Assembly (NCBI GenBank): GCA_017541825.1
Contig: JAFXYJ010000154.1
Span: forward strand, 1-38,659
Source of the DNA: Oscillospiraceae bacterium
GTDB lineage: Bacteria > Bacillota > Clostridia > Oscillospirales > Oscillospiraceae
DNA length: 38,659 nucleotides
Direction: 5' to 3'
Shown here: in pieces, positions 15,303-23,420 of the stretch
How the letters are laid out: each line of letters starts with the position of its first letter
Numbering within the stretch: position 1 is the stretch's first letter
Notes under the pieces: model-generated
Databases searched by the model: none
What the model saw: only the letters and a program-made list of their open reading frames with translations
Told to the model about the DNA's origin: nothing
Translations under genes and position numbers: made by a program

Positions 15303-15539
15303 TATCTCCCGATACATCGCCGCGGCGTCGTCCTTCCGGACGCTCTCCTGGACGGAGAGGACCTCGGCGCGCAGGGTCCTGGCGCCGAAGGAGATCTCCA
15401 CGGTGTCGCCGACCTTCACCTCCGCGGAGGGCTTGGCCGTCCGGCCGTTGACGCTGACCCGGCCGCCGTCGCAGGCCTCCTGGGCCACGGTGCGGCGCTT
15501 GATGAGCCGGGACACCTTGAGCCACTTGTCCAGACGCAT
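15300..15539 (-). CDS. rqcP: S4-domain RNA-binding protein, RqcP-like
   Basis: A 79-residue S4 protein with MRLDKWLKVSRLIKRRTVA at the N-terminus, then GGRVSVNGRTAKPSAEVKVGD. In Firmicutes the one-domain S4 protein of this size (YabO/RqcP) binds the 50S subunit and helps RqcH add alanine tails in ribosome-associated quality control; the Gram-negative relative is Hsp15. It starts one base after the stop of the P-loop ATPase gene (TGA-C-ATG), so translation is coupled. The name rests on size, organism type and motif; another small S4 protein cannot be fully excluded. Confidence 0.85.
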   Translation of the reverse strand: MRLDKWLKVSRLIKRRTVAQEACDGGRVSVNGRTAKPSAEVKVGDTVEISFGARTLRAEVLSVQESVRKDDAAAMYREI

Positions 15540-15540
15540 G

Positions 15541-15951
15541 TCAGAAGTATTTGCGCAGCCCCTCGCCCGCGGAGGCGGGGTCGGCGTTGATCGTGATCGT
15601 GAAGTCCACGTTCTCCCGCTCGCCGAACCGGGCCAGGGAGTCGAGAAACTTCTCCAGCGCCTCGTTGGAGCGGTCGTCGAGGATCTTGTTGAGATCGTCG
15701 ATGAAGAAATGGGTGATGTCGTAGTTGCCGGCGTGGAGCCCGCTGAGGAAGCCGTAAAGCATCGTGTTGCCGCGGACGCCGTAGTCGTCGGTGCGGATCA
15801 GCCGCGCCTGATAGGGAATGTCGTAGGTCAGGTGCTTGCTCTTTTCGATGCAGATCACATCGCCGCGTTCCTCGTTGATCGCCTGTCGGACCAGATCGAT
15901 GAGGGTCTTCGTCTTGCCGGAGCCGGACAGACCCATGATCAGTTTGACCAT
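15541..15951 (-). CDS. Small P-loop NTPase of unknown function, 136 aa
   Basis: Walker A is at the N-terminus (GLSGSGKTK, 7-15) and a Walker B-like strand further on (THFFIDDLNK). It is conserved in Clostridia next to small housekeeping genes, but I know of no assigned role. The length allows only a nucleotide-binding core. ATG 15951 has GAGGTGGT upstream, and a promoter (TTGCAA-17-TAGAAT) lies at 16010-16038. It is the first gene of the pair with rqcP, so a role connected to translation or RNA quality control is possible but only inferred. Confidence 0.75.
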   Translation of the reverse strand: MVKLIMGLSGSGKTKTLIDLVRQAINEERGDVICIEKSKHLTYDIPYQARLIRTDDYGVRGNTMLYGFLSGLHAGNYDITHFFIDDLNKILDDRSNEALEKFLDSLARFGERENVDFTITINADPASAGEGLRKYF

Positions 15952-16009
15952 ATGATACCACCTCTTGATTCATATTTTAAACCGGCGTGCCGCCGATGTT
16001 CCTGTTTTC

Positions 16010-16038
16010 ATTCTACCATCTTCCGACGGCACTTGCAA
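16010..16038 (-). promoter_or_regulatory. Promoter of the P-loop ATPase-rqcP pair
   Basis: TTGCAA (16038-16033), 17-base spacer, TAGAAT (16015-16010). The -10 box is the same as that of the phosphodiester glycosidase operon. Confidence 0.7.
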
Positions 16039-16150
16039 GGGATGATTGCATTGTTCACCGTTTGTTAACCTTCAAACGGAGGGCGCTCCGCGGACGCTCG
16101 TTTGAGATGACTGCGCCCGGCGCGCGGGACTTTGTCCGCCTCGGCGGAGC

Positions 16151-16384
16151 TCAGTTGTTGTCCAGGTATTCGAGCAGCTGCCGGAGCTGGGTGTTGCCCG
16201 CCTCAAAGCTGCCGATGGCGTCGAGCAGCAGCTTCGCGGCGGTCTTGTCCGCGCCGTCCACGAGGGCGGCAAGCTCGTCGAGATGCCTGTCGTTGTGGGA
16301 GATCATGTAAGCCGCCACCGCCCGGGTGCGGGCCTTGTGCGTCACGCCGTGGCTGAGGGCGGGGGATTTCCTGTTTTCGTCCAT
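16151..16384 (-). CDS. Small helical hypothetical protein, 77 aa
   Basis: I do not recognise the family. Two or three helices are predicted: ARTRAVAAYMISHNDRHLDELAALV, then AAKLLLDAIGSFEAGNTQLRQLLEYL. There is no signal peptide, cysteine or membrane segment. ATG 16384 has AAAGGAG seven bases upstream; a longer frame to 16444 lacks a site. It stands alone between the P-loop/rqcP pair and the divergent DUF218 cluster. A nucleoid-linked or regulatory helper would fit its size, but nothing shows it. Confidence 0.6.
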   Translation of the reverse strand: MDENRKSPALSHGVTHKARTRAVAAYMISHNDRHLDELAALVDGADKTAAKLLLDAIGSFEAGNTQLRQLLEYLDNN

Positions 16385-16679
16385 GTCGGGTCTCCTTTGT
16401 CGGTGAGTGTCGTCCCGCGCCGCGGGACAGGGACAGGATATCACGGATGGCGCGGAAAGAAAAGACCCCGGCGCGGGATTTTTCGCCCCTCCGGCGCCGA
16501 GGGGGACGGCCCCGCCGCGGCGCGCCGGGGAACGGCTGCTTGTTTACAAAAAATTCACAAACAGGTTTGGAAAAGCGCTTATATTTGAGGGACATCTGAT
16601 GGACAGACTTTGGTATCCTTTTTTGTGGAAACAGGGACCTGCGCGCGGCTGTCCGCGCCTGCGAAACGGGAGGAGAATT
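16385..16679. other. Divergent intergenic region upstream of the DUF218 cluster
   Basis: No gene is seen. A short palindrome, GTCCCGCGCCGCGGGAC, lies near 16413-16429 upstream of the 77-aa gene. An AT-rich stretch around 16540-16590 (TTCACA...TTATAT, spacer 19) is the only promoter-like sequence for the plus-strand cluster, and it is weak. Confidence 0.4.
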
Positions 16680-17582
16680 ATGAAAAAACGGCTGCGGATC
16701 CTCGGGGGCGTCATCCTGATCGCGGCGGCCGCGCTCTGCCTGTCTGCCTTCAGCGGCCGGGAGTACAGGGTCAGCGACGGCAACGCGAAAAACGTCGTCC
16801 GCCTGCTGGAAACGCTGGTGAACGCCCGCGAGCGCCCGTCGGCCGCCGCCGGGCGGAACATCGCCGCGGATCTGGAGCGGATCCGGGAGGTGTCGCAGAA
16901 GGACCACGAGATCCTCGCGCCCATCGCGGCGTACTGGGAGGAGGTCTATCTCGACCCGGACTTCGAGATCCGACTCTACCGGGAGGGCGAGGAGGCGCAG
17001 CTTGCCGAGGAGATCCCGAACAGCCGGACCCACGCTTTTGTGGTGCTCGGCTATGCGCTCACGGACGGAGAAATGGCGCCCGAGCTCATGGGGCGCTGCG
17101 ACGCCGCGGCGGCCGCGGCGAAGGCCCGGCCGGAGACTGTCGTCATCTGTTCCGGCGGCGCCACCGGGGAGAACAATCCCGACGGGCACACCGAGGCCGG
17201 CCTGATGAAGGACTATCTCACCGGGGTCTGCGGGATCGATCCCGCACGCATCTTCATCGACGAGAGCGCGATGAACACGGCGGAGAACGCGGCCAATTCC
17301 TTCCGCATCATGCGGCGGCTGGGCGTCAGGACCATGACGATCGTCACGTCCTCCTACCATCAGCGCCGGGGACAGGTGCTCTACCGCGCGCTGTCGATCC
17401 TGTACCGGGAGCGGTACGGCTATTCGGCGCGGATCGTGAGCAATTACAGCTATGATATCGAGCCCCCGCCGCAGGCCGCGCAGAAGGACGCGCGGATCTG
17501 CGCGATGCAGCTGGCGCAGATCCTGGGCGTGCCGGAGGAGGACGCCGCGGCCCTGCGTCCGCGGAAGGGGACGGGAAAATGA
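16680..17582 (+). CDS. DUF218 (ElyC/SanA/YdcF-type) membrane-anchored protein
   Basis: A 300-residue protein with one N-terminal hydrophobic helix (about 5-24), a helical region, and then the DUF218 domain from about 115: THAFVVLGYALTDG, VVICSGGATGENNPDG, DESAMNTAENAANSF and TIVTSSYHQRRGQVLY. These motifs match the SanA/ElyC family, linked in other bacteria to envelope integrity and peptidoglycan or lipid-carrier metabolism; biochemical activity is unproven. ATG 16680 has GGGAGGAG upstream. Its stop overlaps the next gene (ATGA), placing it with a response regulator and a STAS-kinase. A second, polytopic DUF218 protein is at 30735-31958. Confidence 0.85.
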   Translation: MKKRLRILGGVILIAAAALCLSAFSGREYRVSDGNAKNVVRLLETLVNARERPSAAAGRNIAADLERIREVSQKDHEILAPIAAYWEEVYLDPDFEIRLYREGEEAQLAEEIPNSRTHAFVVLGYALTDGEMAPELMGRCDAAAAAAKARPETVVICSGGATGENNPDGHTEAGLMKDYLTGVCGIDPARIFIDESAMNTAENAANSFRIMRRLGVRTMTIVTSSYHQRRGQVLYRALSILYRERYGYSARIVSNYSYDIEPPPQAAQKDARICAMQLAQILGVPEEDAAALRPRKGTGK

Positions 17583-18394
17583 GGATCCTCTGCGTGGACG
17601 ACGACCCCGCCGAGCTCTCGCGCACGGCGGAGCTGTGCCGCGCTCTCCGGCAGAAGCCGGAGGTCGCGGCCTTTGCCGACGGGACCGCGGCGCTGGCATA
17701 TCTGTCCGGACACCCCGCCCGGATCGCCCTGCTGGACGTCGTCATGCCGGGCATGGACGGCCTTGCGCTGGCCCGGAGGATCCGGCAGGAGCATCCCGGC
17801 ACGGCGGTCATTTTTCTGACGGCCCACGCGGAGCACGCGGCGGAGGCCTTCCGGCTGCACGCGGCGGGATACATCCTCAAGCCGGCCGATCCGGAACGTC
17901 TGGCGGAGGAAGTGGATTACGCGCTGTCGATCCTCCCGCCGGAGAGATCGGCGCCCCACATCCGGGCGCAGACCTTCGGCGGCTTCGAGCTGCTCATCGA
18001 CGGCCGACCGGTGAATTTTCCCCGGGCCCGCGCCAAGGAGCTCCTGGCCTATCTGATCGACCGGCAGGGCCGGGGAGTCACCCGGGCTGACATCTTCGCC
18101 GCGCTCTGGGAGGACGAATCCTACGACCGGCCCCGGCAGAAGTATCTGGACGTGGTGATCCGGTCCCTGCGGAAAACGCTGGAGGACTGCGGCGCGGGAG
18201 AGCTGCTGGAGCTGCGGCAGGGCGTGCTGCGGATCCGACCGGAGGTGCTCGACTGCGACCTGTACCGGTTCTTCGACGGCGACGTGGAGGCGATCAACGC
18301 CTACCGCGGCGAGTATATGAGCCCCTATTCCTGGGCCAGCATCACGGAGGCCTTTGTGGACCGCTACAGCGGTGAGAAGGGAGGAGCACAATGA
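17579..18394 (+). CDS. Response regulator with SARP-like winged-helix output domain
   Basis: A 271-residue cytoplasmic regulator. The receiver domain spans 1-120 with acidic pocket D7-D9, phosphoacceptor D53 (LLDVVMPGMDG), the switch Thr in IFLTAH and the Lys in GYILKPAD. The output domain (about 128-265) reads FGGFELLIDGRPVNFPRARAK, then DIFAALWEDE and an LRKTLE helix, the pattern of SARP/Trans_reg_C winged helices, ending in a shortened BTAD-like tail (YRGEYMSPYSWA). No histidine kinase sits beside it; the PAS/ATPase at 2.6-3.7 kb lacks an H-box. It overlaps both neighbours by four bases (ATGA). Probable targets are this cluster's own genes. Confidence 0.9.
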   Translation: MRILCVDDDPAELSRTAELCRALRQKPEVAAFADGTAALAYLSGHPARIALLDVVMPGMDGLALARRIRQEHPGTAVIFLTAHAEHAAEAFRLHAAGYILKPADPERLAEEVDYALSILPPERSAPHIRAQTFGGFELLIDGRPVNFPRARAKELLAYLIDRQGRGVTRADIFAALWEDESYDRPRQKYLDVVIRSLRKTLEDCGAGELLELRQGVLRIRPEVLDCDLYRFFDGDVEAINAYRGEYMSPYSWASITEAFVDRYSGEKGGAQ

Positions 18395-18732
18395 ACAGAT
18401 CCGTCAGAATCCGCGGGCCGTACCCGGTCCGCACCCGGACAGGCGCCGGCGCGTATGCCCCCGGGGATTACAAAAAAGAGGCGGCGGATTTTCTCAGAGC
18501 ACACATGGACGAGAGCATTTTCGCGCTGATTCCGGACGACGACGGGGAACGCAGGCTGTCCTGCGTGGCAGCCCGGGTGTTCCTCAGCGCGGAGGATTGG
18601 GAGAAATACGTCTGGATCGAGCAGCACGGCTCGCTGGACGGATATCAGACCCGGGAGGACAGACAGTACGCGGCGCGCTCCGGCGACAGGACGGCGCTCC
18701 GCCCGGAATACAAGGGGGACAGTCATGAGTAA
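18391..18732 (+). CDS. Hypothetical protein, 113 aa
   Basis: I do not recognise the family. It is hydrophilic, Arg/Asp-rich, with no membrane segment. A central strand-helix pattern (RLSCVAARVFLSAEDWEKYVWIE) is the only probable folded core, and the C-terminal 30 residues look disordered. ATG 18391 overlaps the response regulator stop (ATGA) and has GGGAGGAG seven bases upstream. Its stop overlaps the STAS-kinase gene by eight bases. This tight packing suggests that it is co-translated and works with the regulator or the STAS-kinase. Other assignments are open. Confidence 0.65.
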   Translation: MNRSVRIRGPYPVRTRTGAGAYAPGDYKKEAADFLRAHMDESIFALIPDDDGERRLSCVAARVFLSAEDWEKYVWIEQHGSLDGYQTREDRQYAARSGDRTALRPEYKGDSHE

Positions 18733-19918
18733 AGCAAGCAAAAACGAGCCGGTCCGGATCGCGCTGTCCGGCAGGATCGATTCACAGAACGCGCCCGAGG
18801 TGGAAAAGGACCTTCTGGCCCGGCTGGAGGGACAGGGGGTCTCCGGCGTGATCCTCGACGCCGCGGAGCTCCGGTATATCTCCAGCGCCGGGCTCCGGGT
18901 GGTGCTGCGGCTGAAAAAAACCTGCCCGGAGGTGTCGATCGTCAACGTCAGCTCGGAGGTCTACGAGATCCTGGAGATAACCGGCTTTACCGAGATGATG
19001 ACGGTGAAAAAGGCATACCGCGAGGTGTCCGTGGAGGGCTGCGAGGAGATCGGCCGCGGCGCCAACGGCACGATATACCGTCTGGACAAGGACAGCGTCG
19101 TCAAGGTCTTCCACAACGCCGACGCCCTCGACGACATCCAGAGGGAGCGGGAGGTGGCCCGGCTGGCGCTGATCCTGGGCATCCCCACCGCGATCTCCTT
19201 CGACGTGGTCAAGGTCGGCGACCGCTTCGGCTCGGTGTACGAGCTGCTCAACGCCCGGTCCTTCTCCGGCATTCTGGCCGCGGAGCCGGAAAAGCTGGAC
19301 TGGTGCGTGCGGGAGTACGTGGCCATGCTCAAGAAGATCCACAGCACGCTGGTCCCGCCGGGCAAGCTGCCGGACATGCGCCAGACCGTGCTCTCCTGGG
19401 CGGCCTTCCTGCGGGACTACCTGCCCGCGCCGGCCTTTGAAAAGCTGCAGGCGCTGGTGGAGGCCGTGCCCCATGACGACCATATGATCCACGGGGACTA
19501 TCATACGAAGAATCTGGAGCTGCAGAACGACGAGGTGCTGCTCATCGACATGGACACCCTGGCGGTGGGCCATCCGGTCTTCGAGCTGGCGTCCATGTAC
19601 AACGCCCTCGTCGGCTACTCCGAGTTCGACCATGAGGTCATCCGCCGCTTTCAGGGCTTTGACTTCGAGACGGGCCGGACCTTCTGGGAGCGCTCGCTGG
19701 CGGCTTATCTCGATACGGACAGCGAGGAAAAGATCCGCGACGTGGAGGACAAGGCCCGGATCGTGGGCTACACCCGGATGATCCGCCGCTCGATCCGCCG
19801 CCAGGGGCTGGAAACGGAAAAGGGCAGGCAAGAGATCGACCTCTGGAAGGGGGAGCTTTTGTCCCTGCTGGAGAAGACGGACACGCTGCTCTTCGACGTC
19901 CCCTGCCTGGAGACGTGA
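18725..19918 (+). CDS. STAS domain fused to a phosphotransferase (APH/TIGR02172-like kinase)
   Basis: A 397-residue two-domain protein. Residues 1-100 form a STAS (anti-anti-sigma) domain with RIALSGRIDSQNAPEVE and YISSAGLRVVL, where S54 aligns with the phosphorylated serine of SpoIIAA. Residues about 105-380 form a kinase of the choline/aminoglycoside phosphotransferase fold: glycine loop IGRGANGTIYRL, lysine in VVKVF, catalytic loop HGDYHTKNLEL and metal-binding IDMDTLAVGHP. The kinase half matches the TIGR02172 family, abundant in gut Firmicutes; the substrate is unknown. An RsbW-like ATPase fused to a MATE transporter is two genes downstream, so a partner-switch pair is plausible. Confidence 0.88.
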   Translation: MSKASKNEPVRIALSGRIDSQNAPEVEKDLLARLEGQGVSGVILDAAELRYISSAGLRVVLRLKKTCPEVSIVNVSSEVYEILEITGFTEMMTVKKAYREVSVEGCEEIGRGANGTIYRLDKDSVVKVFHNADALDDIQREREVARLALILGIPTAISFDVVKVGDRFGSVYELLNARSFSGILAAEPEKLDWCVREYVAMLKKIHSTLVPPGKLPDMRQTVLSWAAFLRDYLPAPAFEKLQALVEAVPHDDHMIHGDYHTKNLELQNDEVLLIDMDTLAVGHPVFELASMYNALVGYSEFDHEVIRRFQGFDFETGRTFWERSLAAYLDTDSEEKIRDVEDKARIVGYTRMIRRSIRRQGLETEKGRQEIDLWKGELLSLLEKTDTLLFDVPCLET

Positions 19919-19970
19919 ACGGCTTTGGAAAAAAACGGCGGCGGCCCGGCGGCCGGAAGAGGCTGAAACC

Positions 19971-20837
19971 ATGAAATCACCCGAAAAGATCGATCTGCAT
20001 ATGCACACCACGGTCTCCGACGGCACCGACACGCCCGAGGAGATCCTCACGCGCGTGAAGGAGGCCGGCATCACCCTCTTTGCAGTGTCGGACCACGACG
20101 CCGTCAAGGGCAGCCTGGCGATCCTGCGGCTGCGCACGCCGGAGGACCCGGCCTTCCTCACCGGCGCGGAGTTCTCCTGCAAGGATGAGGAGGGCAAGTA
20201 CCACATCCTCGGCTACGGCTACGACCCGGACGCGAAGGCGATACTGCGTCTTGTGCAGACCGGGCACCGGTACCGCATCCGGAAGGTCCTCGCCCGGCTG
20301 GACTTCATCAAAAATAAGTTCGGCTTCGACTTCCCCCCCGAGGAGCTCGACCGCCTGCTGGCTATGGACAATCCCGGCAAACCGCACATCGCCAACCTGA
20401 TGGTCCGCTTCGGCTACGCGAAGACGAAGGAGCAGGCCATCGAGGAGTTCATCAACAAGATCCGCTTCCGCAGCGAGTACATCCGTCCGGAGGAGGCCGT
20501 CGAGCATATCCTCGCGGCGGGGGGCATCCCCGTGCTGGCCCATCCCACCTACGGCGACGGCGACCAGCTCATCCTCGGGGAGAACATGGACCGGCGCATC
20601 CGGCGGCTGACGGGGTTCGGCCTGCAGGGCGTGGAGGCGTTTTACTCCGGCTTTACGAAAAAGATGAGCGAGGAGATCCTGGGCTTTGCCGAACGGTACG
20701 GCCTGTATGCCACCGCGGGCAGCGACTACCACGGGAAAAACAAACTCGTCGTCCTGGGCGACACCGGCCTGGGCGACCCCGCGGAGGGGCCGGCCTGTCT
20801 GCACCGGTTCCTGGACGCCATCCGGGACCGGCTCTGA
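19971..20837 (+). CDS. PHP domain phosphoesterase
   Basis: A 288-residue metal-dependent phosphoesterase of the PHP superfamily. The ligand motifs are DLHMHTTVSDG near the N-terminus, SDHDAVKG (about 40-47), the Glu of GAEFSC, VLAHPTYG (about 183-190) and SDYHGKN close to the C-terminus. The arrangement resembles YciV/TrpH-like enzymes that degrade 3',5'-nucleotides or short RNA, though the substrate cannot be assigned here. ATG 19971 has AGAGG upstream. It lies 52 bases after the STAS-kinase gene and 37 before the MATE fusion, on the same strand. Confidence 0.92.
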   Translation: MKSPEKIDLHMHTTVSDGTDTPEEILTRVKEAGITLFAVSDHDAVKGSLAILRLRTPEDPAFLTGAEFSCKDEEGKYHILGYGYDPDAKAILRLVQTGHRYRIRKVLARLDFIKNKFGFDFPPEELDRLLAMDNPGKPHIANLMVRFGYAKTKEQAIEEFINKIRFRSEYIRPEEAVEHILAAGGIPVLAHPTYGDGDQLILGENMDRRIRRLTGFGLQGVEAFYSGFTKKMSEEILGFAERYGLYATAGSDYHGKNKLVVLGDTGLGDPAEGPACLHRFLDAIRDRL

Positions 20838-20874
20838 ATCCGGCCGCGCGAGAGTAAAAAACATGGAGCTGACC

Positions 20875-22647
20875 ATGAAAAAACCGTCCTCGAACATGAC
20901 CATCCTACGCAGGCTGATGCTGCGTCTGCTGCCGGTCCAGATCCTGCTGGCGGCGGTGGGGGCGGTCAACGGGATCGTATCCAGCTATTTTGCCAGCAAC
21001 TATGTCGGCATCACCGCCATGAGCGCGGTGGGCCTGTTTGCGCCGGTCCAGATGCTGATCACGTCCTTCGGCACCATGCTTGCCGGCGGCTCGGTCATCC
21101 TCTGCGGGCAGTACATGGGCAGGGGAGAGCGGGACAGAATGCAGAACGTCTTCTCCCTGGATCTGGCGGTCTCCGTGCTGACGGCGATCCTGTTCACGGC
21201 GCTGTTCGCGGTCCTTTCTCTTTTTGATCTGACCGGTTTTCTCACGAAGGACCCGGAGGTGCGGCGGATCTTCAACCGCTATCTCCTCGGACAGGCCGTG
21301 GGCGTGTTCCCGCTGCTGCTGGGCAGCCAGTTCCCCGCGTTCCTTGCGCTGGAGAACAAGGGCCGGCGCACGACGTGGGCGAGCATCGTGTATATCGCCG
21401 TGAATGTGGCGCTCAATCTGCTGTTCGTCAGGCTCCTGCGGCTGGAGGCCATCGGCCTGGCCCTGGCCTCGGCGCTGGGACTGTGGGTGTTCCTGGCCGT
21501 GGAGGCGCAGTATTATTTCACGGACGCGGCCCAGCTGCGCATCACGGCGAAAAGTCTCCGGTGGCGGGAGTGCGCCGACATATTGCGCATCGGCTTTCCC
21601 GGCGCGGCCAGCAGCGGCTATCAGACCCTGCGCGGCCTGATCGTGAACCGGCTCCTGGAGACCTTTGTGGGCAGCGTCGGCATCTCGGCCTTTGCCGCGG
21701 CCAACAATCTGCTGGGCATTTTCTGGGCGATCCCGGCGGGCATGACGGCGGTCTCCCGGCTGATGATCAGCGTGAGCATCGGCGAGGAGGACCGGCAGAC
21801 GCTCACAGACGTCACCCGCGTCATGTTCCGGTGGTTCGTGCCGATGATGTACGCGGTGGCCGCGTTCATCATTCTCTGCGCCGGACCGTTCGCCCGCATA
21901 TTCTTCCGGGATACCGCCCAGAGCGTCTATATGCTGACGGTATGGGGCTTCCGCATCCTGCCGCTGTGCATGCCGCTGAGCACGATCTGCCTGCACTTCA
22001 TCACCTACGGGCAGGCCTCGGGCAAGAACGGCCTCGTGCACACCCTCGCGGTGTTCGACGGCGTGGTCAGCGTGGCCGGCTTCACCGCGCTGATGATCCG
22101 CACGGTGGGCATGAACAGCGTGTATATCGCCAACGTCCTCAACGGCGTGGTCACGACGCTGATCGTCATCCTCTATGCCTGGGGGAAGAAAAAGCATTTC
22201 CCGAGGAACATGGACGAGCTCATGGCGATCCCCGACGGCTTCGGCGTCCCGGAGGCGGAGCGCATGGATCTGACCGTGCGCAGTATGGACGAGGTCGTCG
22301 CGGTGGCCCGGCAGATCCAGGAGTTCTGCCGGGAGCGGGGCGTTGACGAGCGCCGGGCCTATATAGCGGGACTGTGCATGGAGGAAATGGCGGGAAATAT
22401 CGTCGAGCACGGCTTTTCCAAGGGGACGCGGTCCCATGTCGTCGACGTGCGCGTCGTACATAAAGACGGCGGCGTGATCCTGCGCGTGAAAGACGACTGC
22501 GTGCCCTTTGATCCGCTCGAGAGACAGCGTCTGACCGACGGGACGGACCCGACGCGGAATGTGGGGCTCCGGCTGGTGTTCAATATCGCCGAGAGCGTGC
22601 AGTATCAGAACATTTTCGGGCTGAACGTACTGACGATCCGCATATGA
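20875..22647 (+). CDS. MATE family transporter with C-terminal RsbW-like HATPase domain (fusion)
   Basis: A 590-residue protein. Residues 1-445 form a 12-helix MATE transporter (for example IVSSYFASNYVGITAMSAVG, FGTMLAGGSVILCGQYMGRG, ALENKGRRTTWASIV). Residues about 460-590 form a GHKL ATPase of the anti-sigma RsbW/SpoIIAB type: N-box GLCMEEMAGNIVEHGF, G1 VKDDCVPFDP and a final GLRLVFNIAESVQY. The joint is continuous, with no stop or shift. I chose ATG 20875 because GGAG precedes it by six bases; ATG 20863 is also possible. The fusion couples a drug/metabolite efflux fold to a partner-switch kinase, next to a STAS-kinase fusion. Confidence 0.88.
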   Translation: MKKPSSNMTILRRLMLRLLPVQILLAAVGAVNGIVSSYFASNYVGITAMSAVGLFAPVQMLITSFGTMLAGGSVILCGQYMGRGERDRMQNVFSLDLAVSVLTAILFTALFAVLSLFDLTGFLTKDPEVRRIFNRYLLGQAVGVFPLLLGSQFPAFLALENKGRRTTWASIVYIAVNVALNLLFVRLLRLEAIGLALASALGLWVFLAVEAQYYFTDAAQLRITAKSLRWRECADILRIGFPGAASSGYQTLRGLIVNRLLETFVGSVGISAFAAANNLLGIFWAIPAGMTAVSRLMISVSIGEEDRQTLTDVTRVMFRWFVPMMYAVAAFIILCAGPFARIFFRDTAQSVYMLTVWGFRILPLCMPLSTICLHFITYGQASGKNGLVHTLAVFDGVVSVAGFTALMIRTVGMNSVYIANVLNGVVTTLIVILYAWGKKKHFPRNMDELMAIPDGFGVPEAERMDLTVRSMDEVVAVARQIQEFCRERGVDERRAYIAGLCMEEMAGNIVEHGFSKGTRSHVVDVRVVHKDGGVILRVKDDCVPFDPLERQRLTDGTDPTRNVGLRLVFNIAESVQYQNIFGLNVLTIRI

Positions 22648-22700
22648 CGCCCCCCGGGGAGCCCAAAGCATACAACGAATCAAATCAGGGAGGGAAATGC

Positions 22701-23279
22701 ATGATCCTTTTTGTCGACGCCTGCGTGCGGGAGGACTCGCGCACGGAACGCCTGGCGCGATACCTGCTCTCGAAGCTGGACGGGCCGGTGGAGGAGACGG
22801 AGCCCGCCGAGCTCGACCTGCCCACGGCGGACGAGGAATTTCTGAAAAAGCGGGATGCACTGATTGAAAAACAGGAGTTCGGCCACATCCTCTTTTCCCC
22901 GGCGCGGCAGTTCGCCGCGGCGGATACCGTCGTCGTGGCCGCGCCCTATTGGGACCTGTCCTTTCCTGCCTTCCTGAAGGAATACTTTGAGCAGATCAAC
23001 GTGGTCGGCATCACCTTCGCCTACTCGCCGGAGGGGATCCCCACGGGTCTGTGCCGGGCAGAAAAGCTCTACTATATCACGACGGCGGGCGGCCCGATCG
23101 TCTCCGATGAATTCGGCTTCGGCTACGTGAAGGCCCTCGCGCAGAATTATTACCGGATCCCCGAGGTATACGAGATCAAGGCAGAAGGGCTGGATATCGA
23201 CGGAGCGGACGTGGAGGCGATCCTCCGCGAGGCGGAGGCGTCCATCGACCGGCTGCTGGAGGCCCGGGACGATACCTGA
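22701..23279 (+). CDS. NAD(P)H-dependent oxidoreductase, flavodoxin_2 fold (AcpD/MdaB-like)
   Basis: A 192-residue flavoprotein. It has a central strand-loop VVVAAPYWDLSFPAFLKEYF, which is the second FMN-contact region of azoreductase/quinone-reductase proteins, and LYYITTAGGPI at the third. The N-terminal phosphate loop is unusual (VDACVREDSRTERLA instead of SxRxxGxS), so flavin binding may differ from the classic enzymes. ATG 22701 has GGGAGGG upstream; a frame to 22644 that overlaps the MATE stop lacks a site. Its adjacency to the transporter cluster may be incidental. Confidence 0.82.
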   Translation: MILFVDACVREDSRTERLARYLLSKLDGPVEETEPAELDLPTADEEFLKKRDALIEKQEFGHILFSPARQFAAADTVVVAAPYWDLSFPAFLKEYFEQINVVGITFAYSPEGIPTGLCRAEKLYYITTAGGPIVSDEFGFGYVKALAQNYYRIPEVYEIKAEGLDIDGADVEAILREAEASIDRLLEARDDT

Positions 23280-23420
23280 GAAAACACATCCTCCGGCTGC
23301 GGGAGGAGGGCGACCGGCTCGCGCCGGGCGCCGGTGTCCGTGAAGCACGACCGGGTCGCCGTCCGCGGCGGCGTGACCCATAAACAAGTCCGGAAAGCGG
23401 GAACGGCCCCGCGTGAAACG

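Noticed and set aside
16407-16680. N-terminal extension of the DUF218 gene by 91 codons
   Set aside because: The extension is low complexity and precedes a perfect GGGAGGAG site with a hydrophobic helix right after ATG 16680.
20905-22860. 651-codon minus-strand open frame opposite the MATE fusion
   Set aside because: The composition (His/Gln/Arg/Asp-rich) is typical of an antisense shadow of a membrane protein gene. The sense strand carries clear MATE and GHKL motifs.
23280-23420. Possible small gene or riboswitch before the GNAT gene
   Set aside because: 141 GC-rich bases show only one short CCTCC/GGAGG stem and no conserved riboswitch core or coding signal.
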